NCBI GenBank assembly: GCA_958430865.1
Contig: CAUDNR010000122.1
Coordinates: 1 to 39,196 of the forward strand
Origin: Entrophospora sp. SA101
Taxonomy: Eukaryota > Glomeromycota > Glomeromycetes > Entrophosporales > Entrophosporaceae
Length of the DNA: 39,196 bases
Direction of reading: 5' to 3'
In this document: positions 1 through 10,199 of the stretch, piece after piece
How positions within the stretch are numbered: the stretch's first letter is position 1
How the letters are laid out: the number at the start of each line of letters is the position of its first letter
Made by a program: the position numbers and the translations under genes
Notes under the pieces: generated by a model
Seen by the model: only the letters and a program-made list of their open reading frames with translations
What the model was told of the DNA's origin: nothing
Database searches by the model: none

Positions 1-1119
1 TTTTTGTGAATTGCACAAAACTTCATATAATAAAAATATTAATTTGCTTATAATTATGGATATTTTATATAATGAATTTAATACATACAAAAGTTTTTCA
101 ATTAGACCATAACCTTTTAAAGTTATGAAGTAGAAAATCGCAAATAAATAAATAATGTAATCTTTATCATTTTTGCAAGATTTGAAAACATCACTTTCAG
201 ATAGTTTATATCACTCACGAGTCTTGCGTCATGAATTGCATCTTGCGTCATGAATTGCGTCTTGCATCATGAATTGTGTCTTGCATCATGAATTGCGTCT
301 TGCATCATGAATTGCGTCTTGCATCATGAATTGCGTCTTGCATCATGAATTGCGTCTGCGTCTTGCGTCTGCGTCAATGCATCTCACACTAAACTAATTG
401 TGTCACATGACTTTTAATTTTGATGACATGTATACTTCAATCCAGGCAGAACTAAGAAGCTCAAGGAGTTGATTTATTCTCCAGGGTTTGGGTTTTGCTG
501 TAAAATTTTAAATAAACCTATTATAAAACAAAAATACATGATCCTGAGCCTAGAATGTCTTACAATATACTTAATATACTTACATTGATCACTAAAGCTT
601 GAAATATAGCTCCTATGTAACCCTTCAAAAGCAACTTGATCATTTGATCATTTTTCACACACATACCAAGAACATAGAAAGCAAAACATACACATTAAAA
701 AAATACATCTCGGGTTAAACAAATTTTTGTGTATTGGTCACGTGACTTTTTCTATTCTAAATTCAATTGAAGTCACATGTTTCACAACATAAAAAAGATC
801 AATGATCGATTTTGTCACATGTGATAAAACGATTGTCCACTATGCTATCAAAATTAGATTTTATGTGATAATTGGAAATAAGATTGTCAAAAATCTGGCC
901 AATGAAATAGTTGTTTTGTGATCTGCAACAGTGTTCACTATGCTCGTTATCACGTGTTTATCTAATGTAAAGTCACGTGGCATAAATTATAAATGAACAC
1001 ATGTCACAATCATTTGTGATATTGACTTTCTTGAGTTACCACTCACATTTTTAGAATAATTTTTATAATTATAAAGTGTTAAATTTATTCACATAGATAT
1101 TGTCATCATCACATTACTA
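1..1119. other. AT-rich non-coding stretch with a minisatellite
   Basis: No reading frame with recognisable protein similarity is visible here. The stretch contains the 19-bp tandem repeat described separately and several CACGTG/TCACATG-type words (around 740, 770, 950, 975). It leads into the first recognisable codons of the Tigger transposase relic near 1120, so its right part may be the 5' flank of that transposon. I could not find a left terminal repeat matching the right one at 3241-3254. Confidence 0.5.
231..363 (+). repeat. 19-bp minisatellite, six full copies plus a partial one
   Basis: Copies begin at 231, 250, 269, 288, 307, 326 and 345 with the unit ATGAATTGCGTCTTGCATC. The first copies differ by one or two bases and the array decays on the right into a GCGTCT-rich tail (about 355-385). 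The spacing is constant at 19 bp with no unique spacers, so this is a head-to-tail tandem repeat. No coding function is apparent. Confidence 0.93.
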
Positions 1120-3041
1120 GCAAGAAAAAAGTTACTTTAAACAATGAACAACGCCATCAAATTTGTTTAAAAAAGCAAAATGTTCCAAAAATCACTAAAA
1201 AAAATTAACTGCTTGATGTGAACAAGAACTTGGTGCAAAGTTTGATCAAGCAACTATCTCTTGAACATTAAAACATTCATCTGAGTATTTAAACAATGAA
1301 GCAAACCCACAGCAAAAAAAAAACACAGTGCATCAGGAAATTTTTCTGATGTAGATTTACGTAATTATTACACTATTTATGTAAGTTTACGGCGGGCCCA
1401 TAATATTATGCAAATAAGCATACAAAAATTATGCAATTATTACATCGAGTGTAAATATTACATAATTTTTATGCAAATATTACAACTTTACATATTAAAA
1501 TTTACGGACATAATATTGCAGCAGGAAAATTTCCTGATGCTGTGAAGTATCCTGAACTTGAACATGCACTCCAAGAATGGTGTTTGCATTCACAAGGTCA
1601 CATTCCTTTAACAGACCTAATCTTAATTGAAAAGCTAAAACACTTGCAAAAATGCTTAATATACCTGATGATACATTGTCATTTTCCACTGGGTGGCTTC
1701 AAAGCCTTAAGAATAGGTATGTTTCTGTATTATATTGAACTAAGATTATTAACCTTATCAATAACAAATTATCACACTTGTAGAAACAATTTGAAAAGAT
1801 ACCAATTACATGGAGGAAGTGGTTCAGCTGATATTAGTGCAATTGAAAATGCCCTTCCTGATCTGAAAACAGTCATCAGCACCATTAAATCTGAAGATGT
1901 ATATAACATGGATGAAACTGGGTTGTTCTTTCAGCAAGTAGAATATTAAACTATACATACTTAAAATATTAATAAATTCTAATGAAATTTAATGACCATA
2001 GACTTGAACCTGATAAAACTTTAGCAACCAAACAACTTGAGGGTAAAAAAAAGATAAACAATGTTTGACTGTTGTACTTTGCTGTAATGCTGATGGAACT
2101 GATAAACTAGAACCACTTATTATTATAACCCCAATGTATAGGAAAAATCAATACGAATAGTCTTGGAGTTGTCTATAGAGCAAATGGTAAAGCATGGATG
2201 ACAGCAGTTTTGTTTCAAGAGTAGTATGCAAGTATATTCACAATTGATAGTTTGCTTTATGAATTACTATTTATAAAGTGATTTAACTGTAGATGGTTAA
2301 AACAATTTGATGAAAGAATGAATGGTAGAAGAGTGTTATTGCTACTTGACAATGCACCCTGTCATATAGTTAGAGGAATGGAATTGCAAAATACACAGGT
2401 TAAGCTCTTACCACCTAATTGCACATCAAGGCTTCAACCTTGTGATGCTGGAATCATTGCCTCTTTCAAAAACATTATCTTCATAAATTTGTTCATTATC
2501 TTCTTAAAAAGTTTGAGGACAATCCACATGATACCTCTAAACTTAATGTTTTAGAGGCTATAAAATTCATTAACAGTCAATACCATTGTTAATTGTTGGA
2601 GACATACAGGTATTATTGATTTTAGTAATGAAGAAGAAATAGAGCAAGAAAGTGAGAATGAATTAGTTGCTGTCATAGAGAGGGGTGTTGCGGCCTTAAG
2701 GTAAGTATTTAAAATATGGTTTTTTATTATTCTTGATGTTAATGCTATTATTATTTTATAGATATAGAAATCCTATTACAACAGAAAATTTTTTAAACCC
2801 TGTTAAAGAAAGTGAAACAGAAGAGCCTTTAGATGATGTGTCAATTATTTGTTTAGTTCAGGAGGAAAACAATGATGAAAATCAGAATGAGGAAGAAGAT
2901 AGTGATGAAGAAAGTGGGTTACCTGCTATTCCTATTAATGAAGGATTAGAAGCTTTAGAAAAAGTTATGACTTGCTTGTTGCAGCAACATAAAGACTGTC
3001 CAGATGAGATTAAAAAATTAACTAGTGTAAAAATACAATGA
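1120..3041 (+). pseudogene. Tigger/pogo-family DDE transposase relic
   Basis: Pieces of a pogo/Tigger (CENP-B-like) transposase lie in order on the plus strand. An N-terminal helix-turn-helix segment is at about 1125-1200 (NNEQRHQICLKKQNVPKITK). A CENP-B-type segment follows at 1530-1700, then the catalytic start with NMDETGLFF (about 1905-1930), a segment with LTVVLCCNADGTDKLEP (about 2060-2120), and the second catalytic Asp in LLLLDNAPCH (about 2338-2367), followed by LLPPNCTSRLQPCDAGII. The acidic C-terminus ends at 3039-3041. Two introns still splice cleanly in frame (about 1715-1782 and 2220-2292). The copy is broken by frameshifts near 2045-2070 and 2130-2145 and by stops, so it is inactive. 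An extra segment of about 190 bp at 1335-1528, flanked by related CAGGAAA words, appears to interrupt the N-terminal part. Confidence 0.85.
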
Positions 3042-3240
3042 AAAAAATTTATAATGATTCCTTGGAACAAAGTACTCTAGATTATTTTTTTGAAAATAAT
3101 TTATAAAATAAAAATTAACTTACATATATACGTTTGTGGGATATAGTAGAATCAGAACTGTTTTTGATGCATATGCACGTTCACGTTATGCAAACAGCTC
3201 ATAGGTCCTAATATGGGACCAGGCTATCTTATTCAAATAG

Positions 3241-3254
3241 ACAGGTACGACTGT
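3241..3254 (+). repeat. Probable right terminus of the Tigger element
   Basis: The sequence ending in GGTACGACTG followed by TA lies about 200 bp after the transposase stop. Read in reverse it starts TACAGTCGTACCT, which resembles pogo/Tigger termini and aligns with the second terminus at 4195-4243 over about 35 bp with several mismatches. The matching left end was not found. Confidence 0.45.
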
Positions 3255-4638
3255 ATTAACATAATATTAATTCGTCTATTATGAAGTAGGACAATAACTA
3301 AATAATTTATATTAAATAATTTTAATTTTAATTTAAAATACATATTTTAATTTTTTCTTTTGTTGATTTTTTTTTTTAGTTAAAAAAATTTTTTGTACGG
3401 TCGCGGATATTTCTTGTATTGGTATTAGTATTAATATATTAATATTAGTATCCATCGATCAATCGTGAGGTGAAGTTGATATCTATTATTATTATAGTAT
3501 TATTAATAATTACTATTTTCAAAAATCTTATAGTGGACTGATCTAGAGTCATTTGGCCTACTGAATCTTTAAAACGAAACATCTGAAAATAAAAAGATTA
3601 TTTCATCAATTATTTTGTATATTTAATCAATCATAATCATTTATTAGATGAAGAACTAAGTAGGATTCATAATAATAATACATTTTATAATGGGCCTCTT
3701 TTGGTATTAATGAATTTTTATTTATCAGGCCAAATATTATTCAAAATTACCATTTGTTCATATAAGTAATAATAATCGCATTACAACAATTTAAAAAAAG
3801 TGACAATAATAAAATTGTTTAATAAAAAGATAGAACGAACAATAAATCACCGAATTCCAAGCAATCAAAAATGAAATTTTCTTTTATTAAATTTTTACGC
3901 GATTAAAAAAACCTTTAAAAATGTCTCGACAACAATCATCATCATCCATTAAAAAACGTGTATCGATCATCAGTACCATGGAATCAAATTATATACTCAA
4001 ATCAGTTCAAATCAAATTGAATCTAGTCGGTTCGAATTTCATTGATTCATTCAGAGCTTTAGTGATACTATTGCTTTACAATGGTTGAAATTTGTAAAAC
4101 TTCAGATTCCTAAAAAGAGGTTTTTTTTTCCAATAGAGAATTCAAAAAAAAAATCGGTGAATGATTATCGCTTCTAAAAACTCTAAACAAAAAAAAAGGA
4201 TAACGCAAGCGTGGTTACCGATTCGTTGAAAGAAGGTTTGACTGTATTAGCATTAGTATATATTAATGTTAATATTAATATTAATATCGTATTTTAGTAT
4301 ACTAATTATAATACTTTTTATTATTCGATAATGGATATTTTTTCTGTATGTCACTCCTAAAATCACAGAACTGTAATATCAATCACGTTAGATAGGTATA
4401 CGGTGGCATTTTGCAAATTTCGTCACTTTAATTGTCGTTTTGCCCACATTATAATTAAATTAGACTTTTTTTAGGAAGTTGTTGGTGATCAAACCTATGT
4501 AATATAAATTGTGTACTTTAGATTATTTGTTTGGCAAAAATGAATCGTAAAATTTTGATGATCATGCATGCACTAAAAAAAAAATAGCTTTGATAATTTT
4601 CTTATTATTATTAAATATTAACAACAACAATAATAAAT
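3255..4638. other. Intergenic region upstream of the mutase gene
   Basis: The stretch holds AT-rich simple sequence and (ATT/TTAATA)n tracts around 3425-3520 and 4255-4320. A 55-codon open frame at 3921-4088 (+) starts MSRQQSSSSIKK and has no recognisable homology, so I do not call it a gene. The pogo-like terminus at 4195-4243 is listed separately. The last 250 bp should contain the promoter and 5' leader of the mutase gene, but no specific element can be named. Confidence 0.5.
4195..4243 (-). repeat. Second pogo/Tigger-type terminal sequence
   Basis: On the minus strand this reads TACAGTCAAACCTTC, followed by a segment with GAATCGGTAACCACGC. It starts at a TA dinucleotide as expected for pogo/Tigger insertion. 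No partner end is visible nearby, so it is either a solo terminus or one end of a degraded non-autonomous copy. Confidence 0.45.
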
Positions 4639-7128
4639 ATGTCGTCAAATCCTATCGATTATAACAAAATCAAGGAAACGTCCATTAATCATCCTAAACC
4701 TCAGAATATAAATTACACTTATGGAACAGCAGGTTTTCGAATGAAGTAAAAATGTTTATTATGACTTTTAGTTTTTCCTTTTAATTATCATCATCGTTAT
4801 AAATAAAATATTAAGATTATCGTGTAATTTTTTTTTTTTTACATATTAAAGAGCTGAATTACTCGATTCAACTGTTTTTCGTGTGGGAATTTTAGCAGCT
4901 TTACGTTCAAAAAAACTTGATTCAAAAACTATCGGCATTATGATTACTGCTTCTCATAACCCTGAACAAGTATGACATATAACTAAGTTGTATATTAATT
5001 AATTTCAACTTTAAAAAAACATTAAATTTATTTTAAAAAGGATAATGGTGTTAAACTTGTTGACCCTTATGGTGAAATGTTGGAACAATCATGGGAAAGT
5101 TATGCTACTAAATTAGCCAATGCTCAAAACGAAGATGATTTGGTTAATGCGATCAAAGAAATAATTGAAAAAAATCAGATCGATGATTCAAAAAAAGCAA
5201 GTGTCGTATATGCAAGAGATACAAGGTTAACATATATTTATTTATTTATAAAATATTTATGAAATTGCTTCACAAAATTAAAAATTTACTTATTGTTTAG
5301 ACCAAGTGGTTTGGCATTAGTGGCAACTCTTGAAGATGGTTTGAAGGCAATTGGTGCAGAGATCGTTGATTTTGGGATTAAAACTACGCCACAACTTCAT
5401 TATGTAACACGTTGCTTGAACACATTGGGAACAGATAATGAATATGGTGAACCAAACGAAGATGGTTATTGTAAAAAACTAGCCAATGCTTTTCGTAAAA
5501 TTGTTGTAAGTTAACGTTTTAATTGATCTGTCAACATTTCAATTTTCAATTAATAACGTTTGAAGGGTTTATTTCTTAATTACTATTTCATTATTGTTAT
5601 CTTAGAAAGATAAACCACGTCCCTCTACCATTTATGTAGATTCAGCAAATGGTGTTGGAGGACCAAAGCTTCGAGATCTTGAAAAATACATTGGTGCTGA
5701 TATTTTAAACGTTTCAATAAAAAATGATGATGTTGAAACAAAAGGAAAATTAAATTATCAGGTAAATAAATATAAATAGAATAAAAATAATTGCACTTCT
5801 GGGATTTTCATGATGGATTAACAAAAGTATTTTACCTTCATTCTTCTACCCTCCACTTTACCCAATTAAGTGCGGGGCCGATTTTGTGAAATCTGGACAA
5901 AGGGTTCCTTTAGGATTTGATCTTGTAAGTGGTCAACGTGCTGCGTCACTGGATGGTGATGCAGATCGTATAGTATTTTATTATATTGATGAAGGTATAT
6001 ATATATTAACATAATCTTTAAGGAATTTTAAAATTATTCTTAATAATGATGATGATAATAATACAATTACTAGATAATACTTTTCGATTACTGGACGGTG
6101 ATAAGATTGCAGGTTTGGCTGCAGGTTTTATTATGGAACTTGTAAAAACTGCAGGACTTCAAGGGATTAATGTTGGAGTAGTCCAGACTGCATATGCGAA
6201 TGGTAACTCCACTGTATACTTAAAGAAAGAGTTGGCATGTATTACTTTTATGTATAATAAATATTCGTTTATCATTTATTTTAACCCGCCAACTTAATTT
6301 TTTAATTAGAAAGTTCCAGTTTCATGCGTACCAACGGGTGTAAAATATTTACATCATGAAGCTGAAAAATATGATTGTGGTGTTTATTTTGAAGCTAATG
6401 GTCATGGAACAGTATTGTTTAGTTCTAAAGCAATGAATATTATTAAATCTTCTAAAGGGTATTTTTAGCATTAGATTATTTATTGGCTAATGAACGACCA
6501 TAAGATTTAATTAAATCATTTTTTAAATTTAGAGAAACTGCAGAACAAAACGAAGCAATTGAAAAATTAAAGGCCCTTACAGATTTAATTAATCAAACTG
6601 TTGGTGATGCATTATCCGATTTATTATTGGTTGAAGCTATTCTGACTAATCGTCAATGGTCTTTAAAACAGTGGGATCAAGCATACACTGATTTACCTAA
6701 TCGATTGATTAAAGTTGTGGTATGATTACATGTTTTAAAATAAATTATTTAACAAATTCAAATAATTTATAATAATGGTTTATTTAGGTTTCTGATCGTA
6801 ATATATTTAAAACAACTGATTCGGAACGTAAACTTGTTGAACCAGACGGTTTACAAAATTTGATTGATCAACTTGTTTCTCAATATAATCAAGGACGCTC
6901 ATTTGTTAGGTATTATTGTTTATCAAATCAATATTTATTAATTAAAAAAAAAATGATGGTAACAATAATTTTCTTTTAAAATTTAGACCATCAGGGACAG
7001 AAGATGTGGTGCGAGTTTATGCTGAAGCTGCCACTAAAGAAGAATGTGACGAATTAGCTTATAAAGTTGCTGGTGTTGTTTATGATAAAGCTGGCGGGAT
7101 TGGTGGACGCCCGAAAGAATTTTTGTAA
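4639..7128 (+). CDS. AGM1: Phosphoacetylglucosamine mutase
   Basis: Interconverts N-acetylglucosamine-6-phosphate and N-acetylglucosamine-1-phosphate, the step before UDP-GlcNAc formation, and so feeds chitin, N-glycan and GPI synthesis in the cytosol. Eleven exons join in frame to 551 residues, normal for the family: 4639-4745, 4852-4969, 5041-5225, 5301-5505, 5606-5761, 5871-5994, 6074-6234, 6310-6458, 6533-6719, 6788-6909, 6987-7128. Visible motifs are the phosphoserine loop [13 protein letters not shown] (catalytic Ser70), the metal loop DGDADR (Asp285, Asp287, Asp289), the sugar-binding loop EANGHG (380-385) and the C-terminal phosphate loop [15 protein letters not shown] (from 505). All are intact, so the gene should be functional. 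Ten introns are short; nine are GT-AG and the seventh is best read as GC-AG. The start is the first ATG of the exon encoding TYGTAGFR. Confidence 0.96.
6235..6309 (+). other. AGM1: Probable GC-AG intron in the mutase gene
   Basis: The exon ends ...AAAGAGTTG and the intron starts GCATGT and ends TTAATTAG. This junction gives YLKKELKVPVSC, which keeps the reading frame and the family spacing between the YL.. segment and KVPV. The nearby GT at 6231 breaks the frame. The GT at 6239 gives a stop if joined to 6310 and keeps frame only with the downstream AG at 6318-6319, which loses the conserved KVPV. Confidence 0.7.
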
Positions 7129-8689
7129 ATTAATTATTCTAAAAAATTTCTTAATTTAATTTATTTATTTATGTAATAATCAATAAATTTAGAAAATTTT
7201 TTTATACTATTATAGCCAAATCAATATATGACATTAATTAATTTTGATTTTCTTAAAACGTTGCACACCCCCCAATGTTTTGAGCAAATTTGAGTAAATC
7301 CTTAAAAAGTTTTATATATTAATATACATATACAAACTTGATCATGGTACGTATGAACTTAAAAATTTTTTTACAAGTCACTTAGTCCCGCAACTTTTTA
7401 TTGGTCGTGTATATCCTTAAAATCCTCCAAAAAATGGAAATGCAACACCCCAAAATAAATCGTGTTTTTTGAAGCCAAGACCAGTGTTGAAAATTCGGTG
7501 CGGGGAATGCGGGGGTGTAACATTACACACCAATCAACCTTTTAATTTTTGGAGATAGTTTCTAAATTTGTACTGGTTACACAACGAAATTTCAACACTG
7601 GCCAAGACAAATACCTATATATGTCATGGATTTGAGCTTCAAAGGTTGCACAAGTTTACCAAATTTATTATGCTACTAAAATTGACGTGTTACACAAAAA
7701 CATGACGAATTGAATATAAGTTTCAGATCTTTTGTCACATGAATTTTCCAGATGGATGGAAAGAGAATTTTATTATTCTTTATATATATAAAAAAAATAC
7801 AACAAACAGCTAAATTCATTTATTTAAAATTTAATAAATAGACTATTGCATTGATCAAAGAAATGCGCAAAACATATCCGACCACTTGCGCTGTGTAACG
7901 TCAAGTACTTACTAAATAAAGTACGTTTTCTTAAATAAACCCTTTTCTACTATACTAAGTAAACTCATATTTGATATCAAAAATCTATATTACAAAAATT
8001 TCGAACAGTTCAGTATGGTATTAATGGAAATATTTAGCAAATCATCCAAAAAAAGCAAATTTCCGATTGAATTTTTACATGTAATAAAAGGTCAAATTTT
8101 TTTGTTGTAATGTATATTATTACCTTAATAAAACGTGCTTAACGTAACAGATTGCATATATTTACAATACAGTGTCAGCATAAATTAGTTTGTGAAAATG
8201 GTTTAAAAAGTATCTGACCATCCCGTAATTTTGTCATATAAAGCAATTAATAAAGTTGACAAAATGCAAATTTTAAGGCTTTACGTTTTGTTGTCTATAC
8301 TTGATCAAATTTTCTCAAATTTTAACCATATATCATTCAAGTTATTTTAAGTGGACTTACTTAATGTCATAATCCATAATTTAACAGAGTTTTGAACCTT
8401 TTTACTAAGCTCAAAGTTTTCATAAAAATCACGAAATTTTTTGCCTAATTTAAAGTTTTCATCCGAAATTCATTAATAATGCAAACTCGACAAAACCTTA
8501 AGTTTATATTAAATTGACTTTAAAAACACGTTTACTTAATGCACCAGTCCCGGTTTAATTAATAAAGTTTTGAACTGCGTGAGGTACAAGTTTCCCAATT
8601 ATTAAAATGATCGTCAGGTGGTCGGATATTTATGGTAGGTGAGTTGTATTATATAGTATATATTAATATTAATATATTATTATTGCCGA
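7129..8689. other. Intergenic region downstream of the mutase gene
   Basis: Apart from the MITE at 7482-7600 I see no gene or RNA here. The sequence is AT-rich with frequent stops on both strands. The first 100 bp after the mutase stop presumably hold its 3' UTR and polyadenylation region, with AATAAA-like words near 7178-7190. Confidence 0.5.
7482..7600. mobile_element. 119-bp hAT-type MITE with perfect 8-bp target duplication
   Basis: The element starts CAGTGTTGAAAATTCG and ends with the near-perfect inverse CGAAATTTCAACACTG (one mismatch in 16). It is flanked on both sides by the identical octamer GCCAAGAC (7474-7481 and 7601-7608). An 8-bp target duplication plus CAGTG-type inverted ends is characteristic of hAT transposons. 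The interior (119 bp in total) has no coding capacity, so it must have been moved by a transposase encoded elsewhere. The perfect duplication suggests a fairly recent insertion. Confidence 0.88.
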
Positions 8690-9312
8690 TTTTACTATTT
8701 ATGAAATGACCAGGAAATACGACCAAACAATTTTTATTGCATTTTTGATTGGGAAATCTAGAAACACCTTAATCCACACAGCTAAAAATGTTAAAGAATA
8801 GATATCTGAGAAAAAGTTAAAAATTCCAGAAGATTGGTTTTCTCAATCTCCAGATCTTAATCCAATTGAACATCTGTGGAATTAACTTGGCAGAAATGTT
8901 TTGAACACCCAAAAAATAAAGATGAATTGTAACTTTTTTGAGAGGAATGGCAATAAACTCCTTGTGAAGAATACTTAAATTTAATTGACAGTATGGTTGA
9001 AGGTTTCATTGCTTAACAATGGTTGGCCAACTACATATTAAATAATTTTTTTTTTTTGAAATAAAAAATAAGCTTTTTATCTATTGACATTTCATTATTT
9101 TTACATTGTTTTTTATTTTTATTTTTTATCCTTTTTCATGACAAAACTTTAAAATTTCATATCATGAACATATTCTAAGAACAAGAGCTTTTGAATGATA
9201 TAAAGGTTAAAAATGTTTTAATTAGTATATTTTTGAAATAAATTCAAAAGAAAATTTGAATGCAAACTTTTGTCCACCAAATGTACAAGTGCCCATACTT
9301 TTGCTAGAGTTG
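8690..9312 (+). pseudogene. Tc1/mariner transposase 3' remnant with terminal sequence
   Basis: The plus strand reads IHTAKNVKE at about 8778, then DWFSQSPDLNPIEHLWN at 8833-8883, the block around the third catalytic acidic residue of Tc1 transposases. Further matches (EEYLNLIDSMVE, about 8968-9003) follow in shifted frames. Stops and frameshifts make it inactive, and the N-terminal half is missing. The segment ending near 9312 (CCCATACTTTTGC followed by AGAGTTG) looks like a Tc1 right terminus. No matching left end was seen. Confidence 0.75.
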
Positions 9313-10199
9313 TTATTTGAGAACATTTAAACATTTTAACTGTCAAAATATATTTGACAAGGTCACTTGATTTGTTCTCAACAAAAAATACAAATATTTT
9401 TATATGCCATTTTTAAAGTATAATACAATTATTCAATTTGAGATCCACATTTATAACATGAAAGTCAAAATGGTCAAAATTGATTTTGGCCATTTCGACT
9501 TTGTCACATCACATGATTTATTATAATTAATAATTTCAAAATCATTTATCTTGAAAACCAGTGATCCAAATTTAATGAAACACAGCCCATTAGAATAGTC
9601 ACATAAAGGGATTTGAATAATGGTATTGCAATGTTCATAGCATTGATAAATGACAAGTTATTGTAAGATATTGGGTAAATCAAAAAGCTCAATAATCAGT
9701 GATTCGAATTTTATGAATTATGTCTCATTAAGAGAATTTGGATAGTAATTATTTTATCCAAAACAGCCAGATGTCAACTGAGTTATGACAATTTGAAGCT
9801 TTTGATTAATTTTTCTGTATGTTCAGCCTGTTGAATGATAATAAATTTGACCATTTCGACTTTATGTATAATCCACATGTTAAATCTACTTTAACAAATA
9901 CAGTATCATAGAGAGAATGGGTTTCCAAAAGTGATTTTTATAATCACATTGTTCAAATGAATTTCCAAATCCTTTTGCTCCTTTTAGTCAATATATTTTT
10001 ACTAAAAACACAACATGGCATTTTGCATGATTCACACCAGATAAAATATCAAATTTGGCCAGAAACAAACATCCCTTGAGGTGCATATTCTTTTTTATCC
10101 TTTCTAGATTGTTTGCTTGGATAATCTTTTTAGTAGTATAATGCCCATAGAGAAATTGAAGTTTTGAAAATGGATCTATAAATTATTTATTAATGTTAA
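9313..10199. other. Non-coding stretch with hairpin repeats
   Basis: No protein homology is visible. Words such as CAGTGATCCAAATTTAATGA and CAGTGATTCGAATTTTATGA (about 9560 and 9700) recur, as does TTTGACCATTTCGACTTT (about 9855). This suggests diverged copies of a short repeat family; the clearest hairpin is listed separately. Confidence 0.4.
9461..9502. repeat. Near-perfect hairpin, 20-bp arms
   Basis: AAAGTCAAAATGGTCAAAAT is followed after two bases by ATTTTGGCCATTTCGACTTT, its inverse with two mismatches. The arm recurs once more at about 9855-9872, so this is probably part of a dispersed foldback repeat, not a gene-specific regulatory structure. Confidence 0.7.

Noticed and set aside
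231..363. CRISPR-like array of short repeats
   Set aside because: Units are head to tail with no unique spacers, and the genome is eukaryotic; this is a minisatellite.
4025..4050. GGTTCGAATT motif suggesting a tRNA T-loop
   Set aside because: No cloverleaf could be formed around it: no matching acceptor or anticodon stems. No tRNA gene was recognised anywhere in the window.
3921..4088. 55-codon frame MSRQQSSSSIKK... upstream of the mutase
   Set aside because: No homology, no splice continuation, and it adjoins a transposon end; it could be chance.
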